From Wolfiporia cocos (lineage: Eukaryota > Basidiomycota > Agaricomycetes > Polyporales > Phaeolaceae), in NCBI GenBank assembly GCA_029448655.1, contig JACCLO010000030.1, positions 62,001 to 126,000 on the forward strand: a stretch of 64,000 nucleotides of DNA, in the 5' to 3' direction. Below the pieces are notes generated by a model. The model made no database searches. It saw only the letters and a list, made by a program, of their open reading frames with translations, and was not told where the DNA came from. A program made the translations under genes and the position numbers. This document shows, piece by piece, positions 10,517-21,240 of the stretch. How positions within the stretch are numbered: position 1 is the stretch's first letter; the number at the start of each line of letters is the position of its first letter.

Positions 10517-10883
10517 GACTCGCTAGCTGGATGGTCAGGAGTTTTCTGGGCAACTGAATGCCATGGGATAATGGTAGTGCCCCAATTCGGTGGCTGACCA
10601 ATTGGGGCTGTTGATGGAGCCGGTGTACTGGCCAGTGGTTCCTCTACCTCCGTGATGCGCACGGATGAATGGGCGGTGGAGTTGCCCATGGAGTTGTCAC
10701 TGTCATCTGGGATCCACATCTCTGTTGTGGTGACCTGGACCATGTGACCTTTGCCATGAGGTGTGGGGGGGTTGCCGCTAGTAGATTTCTGAGCCCCCTT
10801 ATTGTCCACCTTGGATGCTGGCACCCTCCAATTGCATCACCCCTCCATGTTTGTGCAGTCCTTCCGGCCGCAGCTCTTGCATG
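10492..10883 (-). pseudogene. Gypsy-X gag C-terminus, truncated by a TRIM
   Basis: Frame ...VDNKGAQKSTSGNPPTPHG... to SNFRLQHM-stop. Just upstream, in frame after a TGA in the N-M-E-G-stop-C-N-W-R stretch, lies CDTCKSCGRKDC, a Cys-rich piece possibly derived from the nucleocapsid. The rest of gag and the 5' LTR are missing because the TRIM begins at 10884. It is low-complexity (P, S, T), as expected for the tail of a fungal gag. Confidence 0.6.
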
Positions 10884-11803
10884 TGTCACAGATAATGCGA
10901 AAGCATAATATCATAGACGTTACGGAGCAATAACTAGGGTACATTACCCGTACGTGGCGCCGGCATACATGGCCTACACCATAGAGTGTCTAATAGGCGC
11001 CGAGCGTGGGAATATGAACTGCAGATATAGCTGGACCCTCGATAGCAGCATGAGCTGTTATCGTAGCCCTTTTGGGGGAGTGGCTATTATGCCACTCATA
11101 AGCACGTTGCATTGGGTCCGCAGCGCGTCTTGTGATATAATAACAGCTCACCCGGTCGCCGGTTCGAACCTGGGTGGTGGCAAATATTTCCACTGCCTGG
11201 GGCGCTTCCGAACCACTGGCGGCTGAGGGAAAAGTACCCACCACGTGACCCCCTGTATCATGGGGCCCCTCTATAACCGTAAGGTATCAGGGGATAAGAT
11301 TGGTCAAAGCTTGCGTGGTAAAAACTACTATTAAATAGCCTTAACCCGCACCCAAAATCCAGGGTGTAAGTCGGGCCTTCAAGAGGTTGGCACACACGTC
11401 ATAAGCCAAATGGTATAAGGGATTGGGGGTACCCTTCACCAGGCACAATGACAAAGCATAGTAGAAGTGATACTTAGTACCGGGGGCGGCTTGATGCAGC
11501 CTAAGTTATCTCCTTAACCAGAGACGGTTAATCCTTGAAGTGGGGGTAATGTCACAGATAATGCGAAAGCATAATATCATAGACGTTACGGAGCAATAAC
11601 TAGGGTACATTACCCGTACGTGGCGCCGGCATACATGGCCTACACCATAGAGTGTCTAATAGGCGCCGAGCGTGGGAATATGAACTGCAGATATAGCTGG
11701 ACCCTCGATAGCAGCATGAGCTGTTATCGTAGCCCTTTTGGGGGAGTGGCTATTATGCCACTCATAAGCACGTTGCATTGGGTCCGCAGCGCGTCTTGTG
11801 ATA
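10884..11803 (+). mobile_element. TRIM copy 1 (920 bp, 254-bp LTRs), no target duplication
   Basis: 5' LTR 10884-11137, internal 11138-11549 (412 bp), 3' LTR 11550-11803. LTRs start TGTCACAGATAATGCG and end CGCGTCTTGTGATA. A polypurine tract GAAGTGGGGGTAA lies before the 3' LTR. It is identical by eye to the copy at 19496-20415. Flanks differ: GCATG on the left (Gypsy-X gag) and AGTTA on the right (a clipped LTR), so there is no duplication. The absence suggests recombination between TRIM copies or a deletion. The short reading frame starting MAPAYMAY is LTR sequence, not a gene. Confidence 0.9.
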
Positions 11804-12181
11804 AGTTATCCGTGTCATACTCGACCACTGAGACTTATGACATGCATGGTGACCTGCATCTTATAGGCAGGACATAGCCTGCTCCTCCTCATCAGGAGTA
11901 TAGGGTTATATTAGGGGGGTATTCCCCATTGCATGATACACACGGTATTCCATGTCATCCCTAGTGACATAGCCTGGTATTGGGATATTACTAAGGGGTG
12001 TGACTTCGGAGAACTAGTCCGCTGAGTAACTAGTTTGGACATGCATGTTATGTATGTGTTGTTTGTGTACATGGACGTGTCTATGGGCGGTTACAAGTGT
12101 AAGTGTAAATAAGCTCGTAGAAATGCCAGAAAAATAGGTAAAAATATAGAAAAATTCGTAGAATGTCCCAGATCTGTGACA
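11804..12181 (-). repeat. Clipped, decayed LTR of the 699-bp gypsy family
   Basis: Matches the 5'-most ~370 bp of the 457-1155 type LTR on the minus strand (GATATTACTAAGG, CTAGTCCGCTGAGTAAC, TCGTAGAAATGCCAG, AATGTCCCAGATCTGTGACA). Many differences are C/T or G/A. It is cut on its left by the TRIM. It is much older than the other copies of this family in the window. 12182-12286 next to it holds nothing recognisable. Confidence 0.75.
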
Positions 12182-12286
12182 TAGATCAGGAATTTGATAA
12201 ACCTTATGTTTAGATATTGCCTTGTGGTAGCTTTGTTTTGTTGGGAGTATTAGAACAGTTTCTTGGGCTTCTGAGATGTTGTGATA

Positions 12287-12905
12287 TGACACGGTAACCA
12301 CCATGCTACCTGCCTAAGCGGGGGAACCCCTATATATCCTATATATCCGCCCTACAGGGCCCCCATCCTCGTAAGGGGAGAACAGGAGGCTGCATCTATT
12401 GAGATGCCTCACCGAATGCCTGAGGTCACAACCCATGAGTGTACCACAATGCCCCCAGACTAGCGAGCAGAGAGTGAAGCAAGAATAATATTGAAAGAGG
12501 CCCCCACCCTCAAGGAGAGAGCAGCGGGCTTGTTGCTAATGCAGTTCGCTGTTACACTCAAGCCAGGCAGCAGAGGGTTTTGAGAGGTTGCCAGGGGACA
12601 CACCCCCTAGGCTGAGATACTAAGTCTGAGGAGTACCTCAGACGTCACCAAGTATATATACATGCAGCAACTCCCTAACTACCTAACTGCCTTGCCCTAA
12701 AGGTGTGGTCTGTGTGCAGTCAAGTCATGTGCTACAATACAAGGTGACGTTGTTACCTAGTGATGACGAAAGACCGTGATGTAGCTAGATAAGATAAAGC
12801 ATTTATCTACCTATGCACGTGCTGTCCTACGAGCGGCTAAAAACCAGCATTTTGGCATAAAAACATGGAAAAATGGGGAAAATGACGCCACAATTTCTTG
12901 TGACA
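12287..12905 (-). repeat. LTR-like repeat (619 bp)
   Basis: On the minus strand it begins TGTCACAAGAAATTGTGG and ends GTTACCGTGTCA. It contains blocks seen in other LTRs here (TCTGAGG...CCTCAGA hairpin, ACCAAGTATATATACATG, CCCTAAAGG). Flanks TGATA and CATTA do not match, so the insertion has decayed or the ends are slightly misplaced. 12906-13163 holds no recognisable gene. Confidence 0.6.
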
Positions 12906-13163
12906 CATTAATGTGGGGTGGTTATAGGATTTGGGTAGAACTGGTTTGTCTTTGGATTGAACTGTATGAGGTGTGAACTGATTTGAAGTGATTACAACTG
13001 GTTCTAATTCCTGACAGAGATGACTTACCAGTGCTGGAGCAGTGCTGGAGGTACTTGCCAATCAAGGAAGGATCTGATCTCTGTAGATAAGTGCTGATAA
13101 TATCAACAGCAGAGTAGCATTCAATCGCCACTCTGAAGGTATCTTATCAATGTCAGTCAAACT

Positions 13164-13789
13164 AGGTGATGTGCCAGGCCTGGCTTGAGGCCAGAGCCAA
13201 GCTGGGCCAAGCCCTACTTGGGCTGGGGTGAGCTAGGCTTTACAACATGGCTTGAGATGGCCCAGGGCCCAGCTTGTATCTCAGGCTGAGCCAGGCTGAG
13301 CTGTTGAGCCCCAGCCTGGTGACCTTAATGGCTACAATGTCTGGCAACTACAATATAAGATTGTACAGGATAGTAGTATGCTTAACTAAACTATAGTATT
13401 ATATGCTGTTCATTTCAGACTACATAAAAAGCCAATAAGTCATGTCCTTAATGTTGAAGCCTGCCACTCACCATTGGGCACCTATACAATACCCCATATG
13501 GCAGGTGCACTACTGAATGCCATGCTGGTGGAAGGTTATTTTGACACTTAATACCACTATAATTTGTAGGCCTCAATGTTCCTTTTCATCAAGGAACAAT
13601 TGAAAATGGTGTATTTCAAACTTTCAAGGCTATATTGATGACTATCCTAGCAGTGGTAGGCCCCAGCTTGGCCCTGGCCCAGGCTGGGCCAAGCTGTGAG
13701 CTGTCAGTGAGGGCCCGGCCTGAGGTTTTGAAAAGCGGTGGGCCATCAAAGCCAGGGCTTTTGGGCTGGGCTGGGCCTGCACATCACTA
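13164..13789. mobile_element. hAT-like MITE copy 1 (626 bp)
   Basis: Starts AGGTGATGTGCCAGGCC and ends GGGCCTGCACATCACTA, a slightly damaged version of the 21-bp terminal inverted repeat seen in the two other copies. The 8-bp flanks GTCAAACT and GTCAAATT differ at one base. Subterminal regions are dense in GGGCC/GGCCC and AGGCC motifs, as in many hAT elements. No transposase. Confidence 0.8.
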
Positions 13790-15209
13790 GTCAAATTCAA
13801 TGTGTGACTGGGAAACTAATCATCAGACTGGTATAGAATTGTTGTTTGGTAGTCAGGCTGGCATATGAATTGCAAAGTGCTGTTGCAGCTTACCTATGTG
13901 GATATACTATAGCCTGTGGCATATGCCACACAATGTGGTGCACACCTAGAGGCCTCAGAACCATCATGTAGAATCACAATGTACAAAATAAGTGGTATAC
14001 ATGATGTTGAGAATGCTCAAACTACAAAAATCTGAGCACATCTGAGAAGCTGTGTATATTGCTCAAAGTGGTGCAAAGCCATTCTTGCTGAGCAGGTCAT
14101 CCAGATTGTCAACTCTGTCCTCATCCAGACCCAAATCCCCATCCTTGTCTTTATAATTTTCTGCCCTGTTTCCCTCTTCATCTTCACACTGCTCGTCCAC
14201 TTCATCCTCAGCAACTTGATACCTATAGTCCAGCTCCTCCTCAATAAGCTTCATATCTGAAGGGATGGCGCTCCTGGACCATGCACGGGATGCCATGCAC
14301 GGCCAGGAACAGGTGTCCCCAAGGGACCAGACGGCCCGCACGGCCGGTGCCCTGCCTCGATTGTCTTTGGCCGTTCCAGCTCGCGCGTGGCTGCGGCTGC
14401 AATATAAATGTGCCATAGACTTTAGACACATGTAAGAATACCAGGGCACGATCAAACACACACCAAAACGACACAGAACACACCACAGAAAGCCAGCTGG
14501 TAGGCAGAATGCCCATCTGAGGTAGTTCAGCCACAGCTTGACCGATCATGATCGGCCTCGATCATACTCGTACAGTGAACCTTCGCTGGCTCATGCACAA
14601 TCTGAAATGTCGCAAAAGCCCTGCGGGCACTATCTGGCTGCTCATCCAGTCAAAACAGGTGCCATCTGACGCTTCCCTAGGCTCTCTAGCCTAGCCAGGT
14701 CTGGCCCAACCCCAACTGCCTTCCTATAGCTTTTTCCATGTCTTTTCTCTCCAACCTCGGTGCACCACCCTAGATCTACAGGTGATCGGTCTCATAAAAT
14801 AATTTGCTTGTGTTTCAGGACAGTCTTCACCATCTCAGGGTTCGTCTCTGGATTGTCTAGCTTGTAGGGTGCACACTCGAAATTTTAGGACACTTAAAAT
14901 GTTGTAGAAAATTTCGTGGCTCTCCATGTATTTAGGCGATGTGTAGATACGAGCAAATCATCGAATTCCACCCAGACGAAGTCAGACGAAGGGCTGCGCT
15001 CGAGGCGTACGCTTAGGACTTAGGAAATCGGTCACAAACATTTTCGAGTCAATGTCTATTATTTCCACTTTATTCGACGCACCGCCGCAGTTCTAAATCG
15101 CTACAGGCTAAGTTCAACCGGTAAAACTACTCGACATCAACCCCTCGAACACCTCGCCTATCTCGGCACATCCAGACCTGCCCGGAGAACCCGAGAGAAA
15201 ATATTTTTC
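13790..15209. other. 1.4 kb without a recognisable gene
   Basis: A minus-strand frame at about 14285-14063 ends with an acidic tail (EEELDYRYQVAEDEVDEQC, then DEDRVDNLDDLLSKNGFAPL and stop). It looks protein-like but has no start context or homologue I recognise; it may be the tail of a transposon protein. The remainder (14290-15209) shows no coding or repeat signature I can support. Confidence 0.4.
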
Positions 15210-15574
15210 TGACAACAGCGGTATGTGCAGTCTTGCACCACAGACTAGCGAGTATAGAATAGTAGTGTTGCCAAGACGCAGGCGGGCGCACACGCAGAGG
15301 TAGTGAGGATTGACCTGGTTGCCAAGAATAGTAGAACTGAGGTTGTAAGACCTCAGCTCGCGCTATATGTACATACAGGGGGACACACTGTGTCTACCCT
15401 AAAGAGGTGGCCTGTGCACTACCTAAGGTGAGTCACATGGGTGGCACTACTGTAAGTATGGGCGCATGACTGTTAAGGTATCAGGGAATTCTAGCTAAAC
15501 CTTATCAAACCTAAGACAAACAATAACAAGTCATGTGATATCTATAAGAGCCTTACCCGAGGCAGTCTGTGACA
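15210..15574 (-). repeat. Decayed LTR-like repeat
   Basis: Contains the block order seen in the 54-60 kb LTRs: a hairpin around GAGGTTGTAAGACCTC, GTACATA, ACCCTAAAG, GGCCTGTGC, then CTAAG, ending at CTGTGACA. No matching 5-bp flanks were found, so the borders are approximate. Confidence 0.4.
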
Positions 15575-15680
15575 CTCTCAACCTCCTCTCTGCTCATGGC
15601 ACCCAGTATGCTTATGCCCTCCATGACATGGCCAGGGCAGCTTCACTCATATTTATCACTTCAATCATGCCTCTGCTGTC

Positions 15681-15928
15681 ATGTCATGCCGCTTCAATTA
15701 CATCACTGAACATGTGTTCATATTGAGGTTTTTCTATCAACTCCTCTGCCCCTTGTATTCCAACCAGGTCATCCTGAATGGCCAGGACAATTTCTCTTTC
15801 ATGGTTTTGGAGAGTTTTGTCAAAGGACTAGGGATCCCCAGATTGATCGACAAAGACTTGTATTGGAATCGTATACTCACGTTGCCATCAGCAGCTCTTG
15901 ATTTCTTAACCCTTCATCCCATCCACTT
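15681..15928 (+). pseudogene. Host reading frame, part 1 (interrupted by a MITE and by Gypsy-Y)
   Basis: Frame MSCRFNYITEHVFILRFFYQ... to ...FLTLHPIHF, ended by the MITE at 15929. After removing the MITE (one ATCCACTT kept) the frame continues over 17678-17725 (SPWLFSRATQVGE). After removing Gypsy-Y (one GGGAG kept) it continues over 27106-27372 to a stop. I do not recognise the product. It could be an old transposon protein or a host gene; the preserved frame across two insertions is the only support. Confidence 0.45.
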
Positions 15929-17677
15929 TAGTGATGTGCCAGGCCCAGCTTTGGGCCATGAGCTGGGCCGGGCCAAGCTGGGCTTTACAGCACGGCTTGA
16001 GACTGACACACGCTACTAACTAGCACTCAACCAGGGGAAGGGGGCTCACACAAAGGTGCCTTCCTGATTTGGGACTACTAGCCAGAAGAGGCCAAGACAA
16101 GTCTGAGGTTTATGCTCGAGACTGTCTGGCTTATATATTACTACTGTTTGTACATGTGGGGGCTCGCGTGACTATGGGGTCATCTACTTGCTGGTATACA
16201 ATTGGTCTAAGCTATGGGGCCGGTAATGGCATTGGAGCACTGGTACGTAGCGAGATGTCCATAGCAACGTAGTGTGATGGGATTGGATCAGGGGGGTTGC
16301 CAATCGATCGGGTTACGATCAGTGGTTCTTGTCGATCGGGTGATACCAGTAATGGCGGTGGTGATCAGTGCTTCGATCGGGTGTAATGATCGGTGGTTTT
16401 CGTCGATCAGGGTATAACGACCAGTGCTCCTCATAGGTCATGTGCTGCCATCCCAGGCAGGGGGTGCACCATTCCAATGGCGTGGTTTGACAAGATGTGG
16501 TCTGAAGGTGCTTTTGGTGGCCTAGGTTCCCGAGGTTACGGTACTGAGGGTCGATCGTTCACGGCCCGGGTTCCCAGAGGTTGCGGTACTGAAGGGAAGG
16601 CGTAGGGCGTAGACTCGTAGACTGTAGGTGCATAGGTCTAGTGCTTGTATGGGATTGCTGCCATCCCACGGGCAGAAGTCTATACAGGTCGGGGCCTGCC
16701 TGTAATGGGGAATGTCTATGCCAGTAATGGCGAGTGTCTGTGGTGTAAGAGATGTGAGACATTGGGCGTAGTGTTTAGGTCACGTGCATAATATAGGTCA
16801 TTCCTCTAGTTAGTGTGTAGTGTATGTGCGATGGCTGGTAACCTGGATTGTCTTGGGGTTACTGCTGTGCTAGCCACGCTGGTGGTTCCTAGAGGTGGCC
16901 CATGACTAGGTTGTATGGACTAGGCAGTATTGTACTGACTGCCGGGGACTGGGACTGGTGTAAGGTTCGGACTGCTGGTGGTCTGCTAGTGCCCGTAGTG
17001 ACTTGTGTATCGGAGGGCTTCTACTAGCATTGCCGTACGTATCCAGCTGGGCTTGGATGGAGTGCTTTAGCGTGCAAGAGGCGTGAGTGGGGTGTCAACC
17101 TAGGATGTTCTACTAGGCTTGGAAATTGGCTTGTGACAGAGACGGCCCAGGGCCCGGCCTGAGATACAGGCCAGGCCAGGCCAAGCTGTTGAGCCCTGGC
17201 CTAGGGATCTTAATGGCTACAATATCTGGCAGGCACAATATAAGCCCATACAGGCCAGTTATATGCTCAACTCAATCATTGTGCACCTATCTTGTTTATT
17301 TAAAACTACAGAAAAGTCAAGTCCTCAACGTTGAAGCCTGCCACTCACTTTTGGGCGCCTATATGATCCCCCATATGGCAGGCACGCTACTGAATGCTGC
17401 GCTAGTGAATGATTATTTCATGCTTAATCCTACTATAGATCGGAGGATTAAAGGTTCTATTTCATCTGGGAAAGGTTTGGCAAAGGTGAATCTCAAGCTC
17501 TGAAGCTAAAGTGACGATTATCTTAGCAGTGGTAGGCCGCGGCCAAGCTGGGACCTAGGCCGGGCCAAGCCGTGAGCTGTCAATGAGGGCCTGGCCTGAG
17601 GTTTTGAAAAGCCATGGGCCATCCAAGCCGGGCCGAAGCCGGGGCTTTTGAGCTGGGCTGGGCCTGGCACATCACTA
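15929..17677. mobile_element. hAT-like MITE copy 2 (609 bp without its insertion), duplication ATCCACTT
   Basis: A 21-bp terminal inverted repeat begins TAGTGATGTGCCAGGCCCAG at one end and its complement ends CACATCACTA at the other. The perfect 8-bp duplication ATCCACTT is at 15921-15928 and 17678-17685. A solo LTR with its duplication (1140 bp) sits inside; subtracting it leaves 609 bp, the same as copy 3. Eight-bp duplications and TAGTG-type ends fit the hAT superfamily. No transposase, so it is non-autonomous. Confidence 0.92.
16004..17138 (-). repeat. Solo LTR (1135 bp) inside the MITE, duplication GAGAC
   Basis: TGACACACGCTACTAAC at the left end, GGCTTGTGACA at the right end, and GAGAC at 15999-16003 and 17139-17143. 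On the minus strand it is TGTCACAAGCC...GTGTGTCA. It includes a degenerate tandem array (16305-16437) built on GATCGGGT...GATCAGTG...CTTC units, probably U3 promoter repeats. The uninterrupted equivalent is visible in MITE copy 3. Confidence 0.9.
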
Positions 17678-17725
17678 ATCCACTTCAGTCCGTGGCTATT
17701 TTCTCGGGCAACTCAGGTTGGGGAG

Positions 17726-18435
17726 TGTTACGGTTATTTTGATTTTTCGAATATCGACAGAACTCACCACCGGGCGAATACGATACAGGGACTTGTTGCG
17801 CAACCAACCCCCTGGCTACTCGTGACTCTACTGGGCGCATCCCCAGTTGTATTAGCATGTAGGGCGCGTTTCACCTTTGGCAGATCCAACTCTGCCACCG
17901 TTTCACCTTCATCGTTTATTAGCTGATAGATGGTGTTCAACCACCATCATCCCTATCTATCGTTTCGGATACATCACTACATACTTATCAAACGTTTGAT
18001 ACTATAGCGTAGATAGTAGCGGTGGCATCTGGGATGGACTTGACCCCTAAAACCCAGCGTAGTATAAAAGCTCATGTACTTATTGTCAAGGCTCTTCAGC
18101 TCGACCTTGTTGTATAAACAAGAAGTCTTATACTCGTTCTCAAACGTAGGAAACTACGCTCAGTATTTCTCACTCGAGCAACCGAACGACTAAGTCCTCG
18201 AAGTGCACACTGACTTCTCGGACTTAGGCGAGTCTTATATTCTATTCGACTCGCACCTGAACAGATTATATCCTCTAACGCGTATTGGATATTATACCGA
18301 TCTCCTAGGAACTTCACCTAGGACTTGAAGGCATCTAACGAGTATTTGCCTTGCATACGGCTATACGTGCCTACGTGCAGAAGAACGATCTATATTCGCG
18401 ACTCGAATATACGAACGGGTATTCGACCCGTAACA
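17726..18435 (+). repeat. 5' LTR of Gypsy-Y (710 bp)
   Basis: TGTTACGGTTATTTTGATTT to ATTCGACCCGTAACA. TATAAAAG at about 18063-18070 is a likely TATA box, about 370 bp from the LTR end. Direct comparison with the 3' LTR shows mainly C/T and G/A changes. Confidence 0.95.
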
Positions 18436-18481
18436 GAAGGTCGAGCTTATCACACCCTCACCTACCACGGTGTAAGGGCAC

Positions 18482-19012
18482 ATGATATTTGGACCAGAAT
18501 TCCCAGCACGACTGATTGAACTCTTGCCCGAGGACATTCAGGGAGTCTACAGACTCAACCGATACGAGTGGACTGACACCATTGGAGCCTTCCGTAACCG
18601 CGGAGGAATTGTTGTCATCCCAAGAGAAGATAGGGCATCGAAGTGGGTACAAGTATACCCCTCCGCAGGATCGACCGCTTGGGAAATAACGCGTGAAGCG
18701 TTCGAACGATTCGGAGAAATCCATCCGATGTCAACCGCGACGTTGACCGAAAACGAAACCGAAACCATCATCAGAACCTTCGATGCCGATGGAAATACGA
18801 ATCAGCCTTCGGGCGCCACAGGAATGGCAGGAATTGAGCGCATCGGAGATGATGGGAGAAATCCTGGAAATTTACAGGAACAGATAACAGCCAGACCGGA
18901 GGACAGGACCCTCCAGGATTTATATCTGCTTTTGCGCAGAGTGGGATTGGGTCTATGGCTGGAGGAACAGACCTCTTTGGAAACCCCCACAGAACGCACC
19001 CGGAATGGGTAG
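18482..19012 (+). CDS. Gypsy-Y ORF0, unknown product
   Basis: 176 codons, starting 46 nt after the 5' LTR (MIFGPEFPARLIELLPEDIQ). It ends TAG at 19010-19012, overlapping the gag start ATG at 19005-19007 in the sequence ATGGGTAG. The protein looks globular for its first ~90 residues (WEITREAFERFGEIHPM), then becomes polar. It matches no gag, protease or pol family I know. It could be an N-terminal gag extension displaced by a frameshift, or a separate ORF translated before gag by termination-reinitiation. The right-edge element also has an ORF between leader and gag. Confidence 0.6.
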   Translation: MIFGPEFPARLIELLPEDIQGVYRLNRYEWTDTIGAFRNRGGIVVIPREDRASKWVQVYPSAGSTAWEITREAFERFGEIHPMSTATLTENETETIIRTFDADGNTNQPSGATGMAGIERIGDDGRNPGNLQEQITARPEDRTLQDLYLLLRRVGLGLWLEEQTSLETPTERTRNG

Positions 19013-21240
19013 CGGAGGAAATCCGTCTTGGACTAGCCCAAGCGGAGGAATGGGAACGACAAACCCAGGAACATGGCCTTCAGGCCTATTTGGACGAACC
19101 TCCGCAGGTACAAGCGGAGGAGGACTGGGAGGAAACTTCGGACTCGGAGGAGGGAATGCCCCCCCTCCTGGAGGATTCGGAGGAGGAACCCCCGCGAACC
19201 CCGGAGGAGGAAACCCTGGAGGAAACCCAGGGAACCCCGGAGGAAACCCAGGAAACCCAGGTGGAGGATACCCGGGAGGAGGAGGACCTCCACCACCGAA
19301 TGCGCCGCAGCCTCAACCTCCGGCGCCAAACCCGTACTACCGACCCCCGATGATAAAGATCAATCCCCCAGACGTATTCGACGGGGAACGATCTGACATG
19401 CAGAACTTCATAAACCAGTGCAATTCCTGGTTTACGATGTACGAAACATCATTCCAGAACGACGTTCAGAGAGTGATCTTTATCCTCTCTTATATTGTCA
19501 CAGATAATGCGAAAGCATAATATCATAGACGTTACGGAGCAATAACTAGGGTACATTACCCGTACGTGGCGCCGGCATACATGGCCTACACCATAGAGTG
19601 TCTAATAGGCGCCGAGCGTGGGAATATGAACTGCAGATATAGCTGGACCCTCGATAGCAGCATGAGCTGTTATCGTAGCCCTTTTGGGGGAGTGGCTATT
19701 ATGCCACTCATAAGCACGTTGCATTGGGTCCGCAGCGCGTCTTGTGATATAATAACAGCTCACCCGGTCGCCGGTTCGAACCTGGGTGGTGGCAAATATT
19801 TCCACTGCCTGGGGCGCTTCCGAACCACTGGCGGCTGAGGGAAAAGTACCCACCACGTGACCCCCTGTATCATGGGGCCCCTCTATAACCGTAAGGTATC
19901 AGGGGATAAGATTGGTCAAAGCTTGCGTGGTAAAAACTACTATTAAATAGCCTTAACCCGCACCCAAAATCCAGGGTGTAAGTCGGGCCTTCAAGAGGTT
20001 GGCACACACGTCATAAGCCAAATGGTATAAGGGATTGGGGGTACCCTTCACCAGGCACAATGACAAAGCATAGTAGAAGTGATACTTAGTACCGGGGGCG
20101 GCTTGATGCAGCCTAAGTTATCTCCTTAACCAGAGACGGTTAATCCTTGAAGTGGGGGTAATGTCACAGATAATGCGAAAGCATAATATCATAGACGTTA
20201 CGGAGCAATAACTAGGGTACATTACCCGTACGTGGCGCCGGCATACATGGCCTACACCATAGAGTGTCTAATAGGCGCCGAGCGTGGGAATATGAACTGC
20301 AGATATAGCTGGACCCTCGATAGCAGCATGAGCTGTTATCGTAGCCCTTTTGGGGGAGTGGCTATTATGCCACTCATAAGCACGTTGCATTGGGTCCGCA
20401 GCGCGTCTTGTGATATATATTTCGAACAAGGGGAAAACAGGCCAGTGGAAACAAAATTACCACCGGGTTTACACGAACCCCCAGACGAAACGATTCTTCC
20501 CACCTAGTCTTGCACAGTTTGATGCAGACTTCCAGAAAGCCTTCGGAGCCATCGAAGAGGTACAGAAGGCGCGGAAGAAAATCCTGGACGTAACCCAGGA
20601 CAGGAAGGACATTGATGATTATATCACCGAGTTCAACAACTTGGCCGGAAAGGCCCAGTACGATCGATACAGCGCGGACGGAAACGCGTTGCTCATAACC
20701 CTCTTTGAGAAAGGGTTACCCGAACACACGACCCGATACATCATCGGTGTTCGACCGCTACCAGCAACCATTGATGAATGGCAGTCCGCTGCCTCGTACT
20801 ATGAAAATACGTACAAGATATTCTTGAAACGGGACAAACCGTTTGTCAAGAAAAAGGCTTGGCAAGCCTCGAACCAGAATAACGGACGCACTAGTGCTCC
20901 ACAGACAACCGCACCGAAAGATCCGAACGCAATGGATGTAGATCGAATGACCACCCAGGAAAGGGACGATCACATCAAGAAAGGAAAATGCTTCACCTGT
21001 CATCAGCCAGGACATATGTCGCGAGACTGCCCGAAGAGGCCGAGGAAACCAGCCCGCCCTAGGCGGACTACTCGAAAAACCGAAGAAGAAGAAGCCGAGC
21101 AAGAAGCTCGCATCGAAGAAGTCTCCGAAGAAGAGACTGAATATGTCACCGCTAACAGAGCGGTCACAGCAATTAGGGCTCTGAAAGCCAAGAACCCCGA
21201 GCTCCTAGCACGGCTCGTAGAAGAACAGGATTTTGCCTAG
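19005..21240 (+). pseudogene. Gypsy-Y gag, split by a TRIM
   Basis: Starts MGSGGNPSWTSPSGGMG. A Gly/Pro-rich N-terminal third (GGNPGNPGG-type repeats) is followed by a capsid-like region (PDVFDGERSDMQNFINQCNSW). It is interrupted after ...FILSYI at 19495 and resumes in frame at SNKGKTGQWKQNY once the TRIM and one TATAT duplication are removed. The capsid region ends near LFEKGLPEHTTRYIIG, and a CCHC nucleocapsid knuckle CFTCHQPGHMSRDC lies at 20989-21030. The stop TAG at 21238-21240 lies three nt past a slippery heptamer. The overlapping acidic frame at 18955-19353 is a shadow of the Gly-rich repeats. Confidence 0.85.
19496..20415 (+). mobile_element. TRIM copy 2 (920 bp, 254-bp LTRs), duplication TATAT
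   Basis: 5' LTR 19496-19749, internal 19750-20161, 3' LTR 20162-20415. TATAT lies at 19491-19495 and 20416-20420. Removal restores the gag codons TCT TAT ATT TCG AAC exactly. There is no coding capacity. The internal region starts TAATAACAGCTCACCCGG and contains GGTTCGAACC, a tRNA B-box-like palindrome. The polypurine tract is GAAGTGGGGGTAA. Same sequence as copy 1 by eye. Confidence 0.95.

Noticed and set aside
10954..11877. Repeated ORF starting MAPAYMAYTIECL (also at 19566 and 20232)
   Set aside because: Lies entirely in the TRIM LTR; its 3' end changes with whatever flanks the LTR, so it is not a gene.
18955..19353. Acidic frame with EETQETQ-type repeats
   Set aside because: A +1 shadow of the GGN/PGNPGG repeats of gag; the gag frame continues into a capsid-like region while this one stops.
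19770..19790. Complete tRNA gene at GGTTCGAACC in the TRIM
   Set aside because: No acceptor stem, D-arm or anticodon arm of normal size can be folded around it; only a T-arm-like piece is present.
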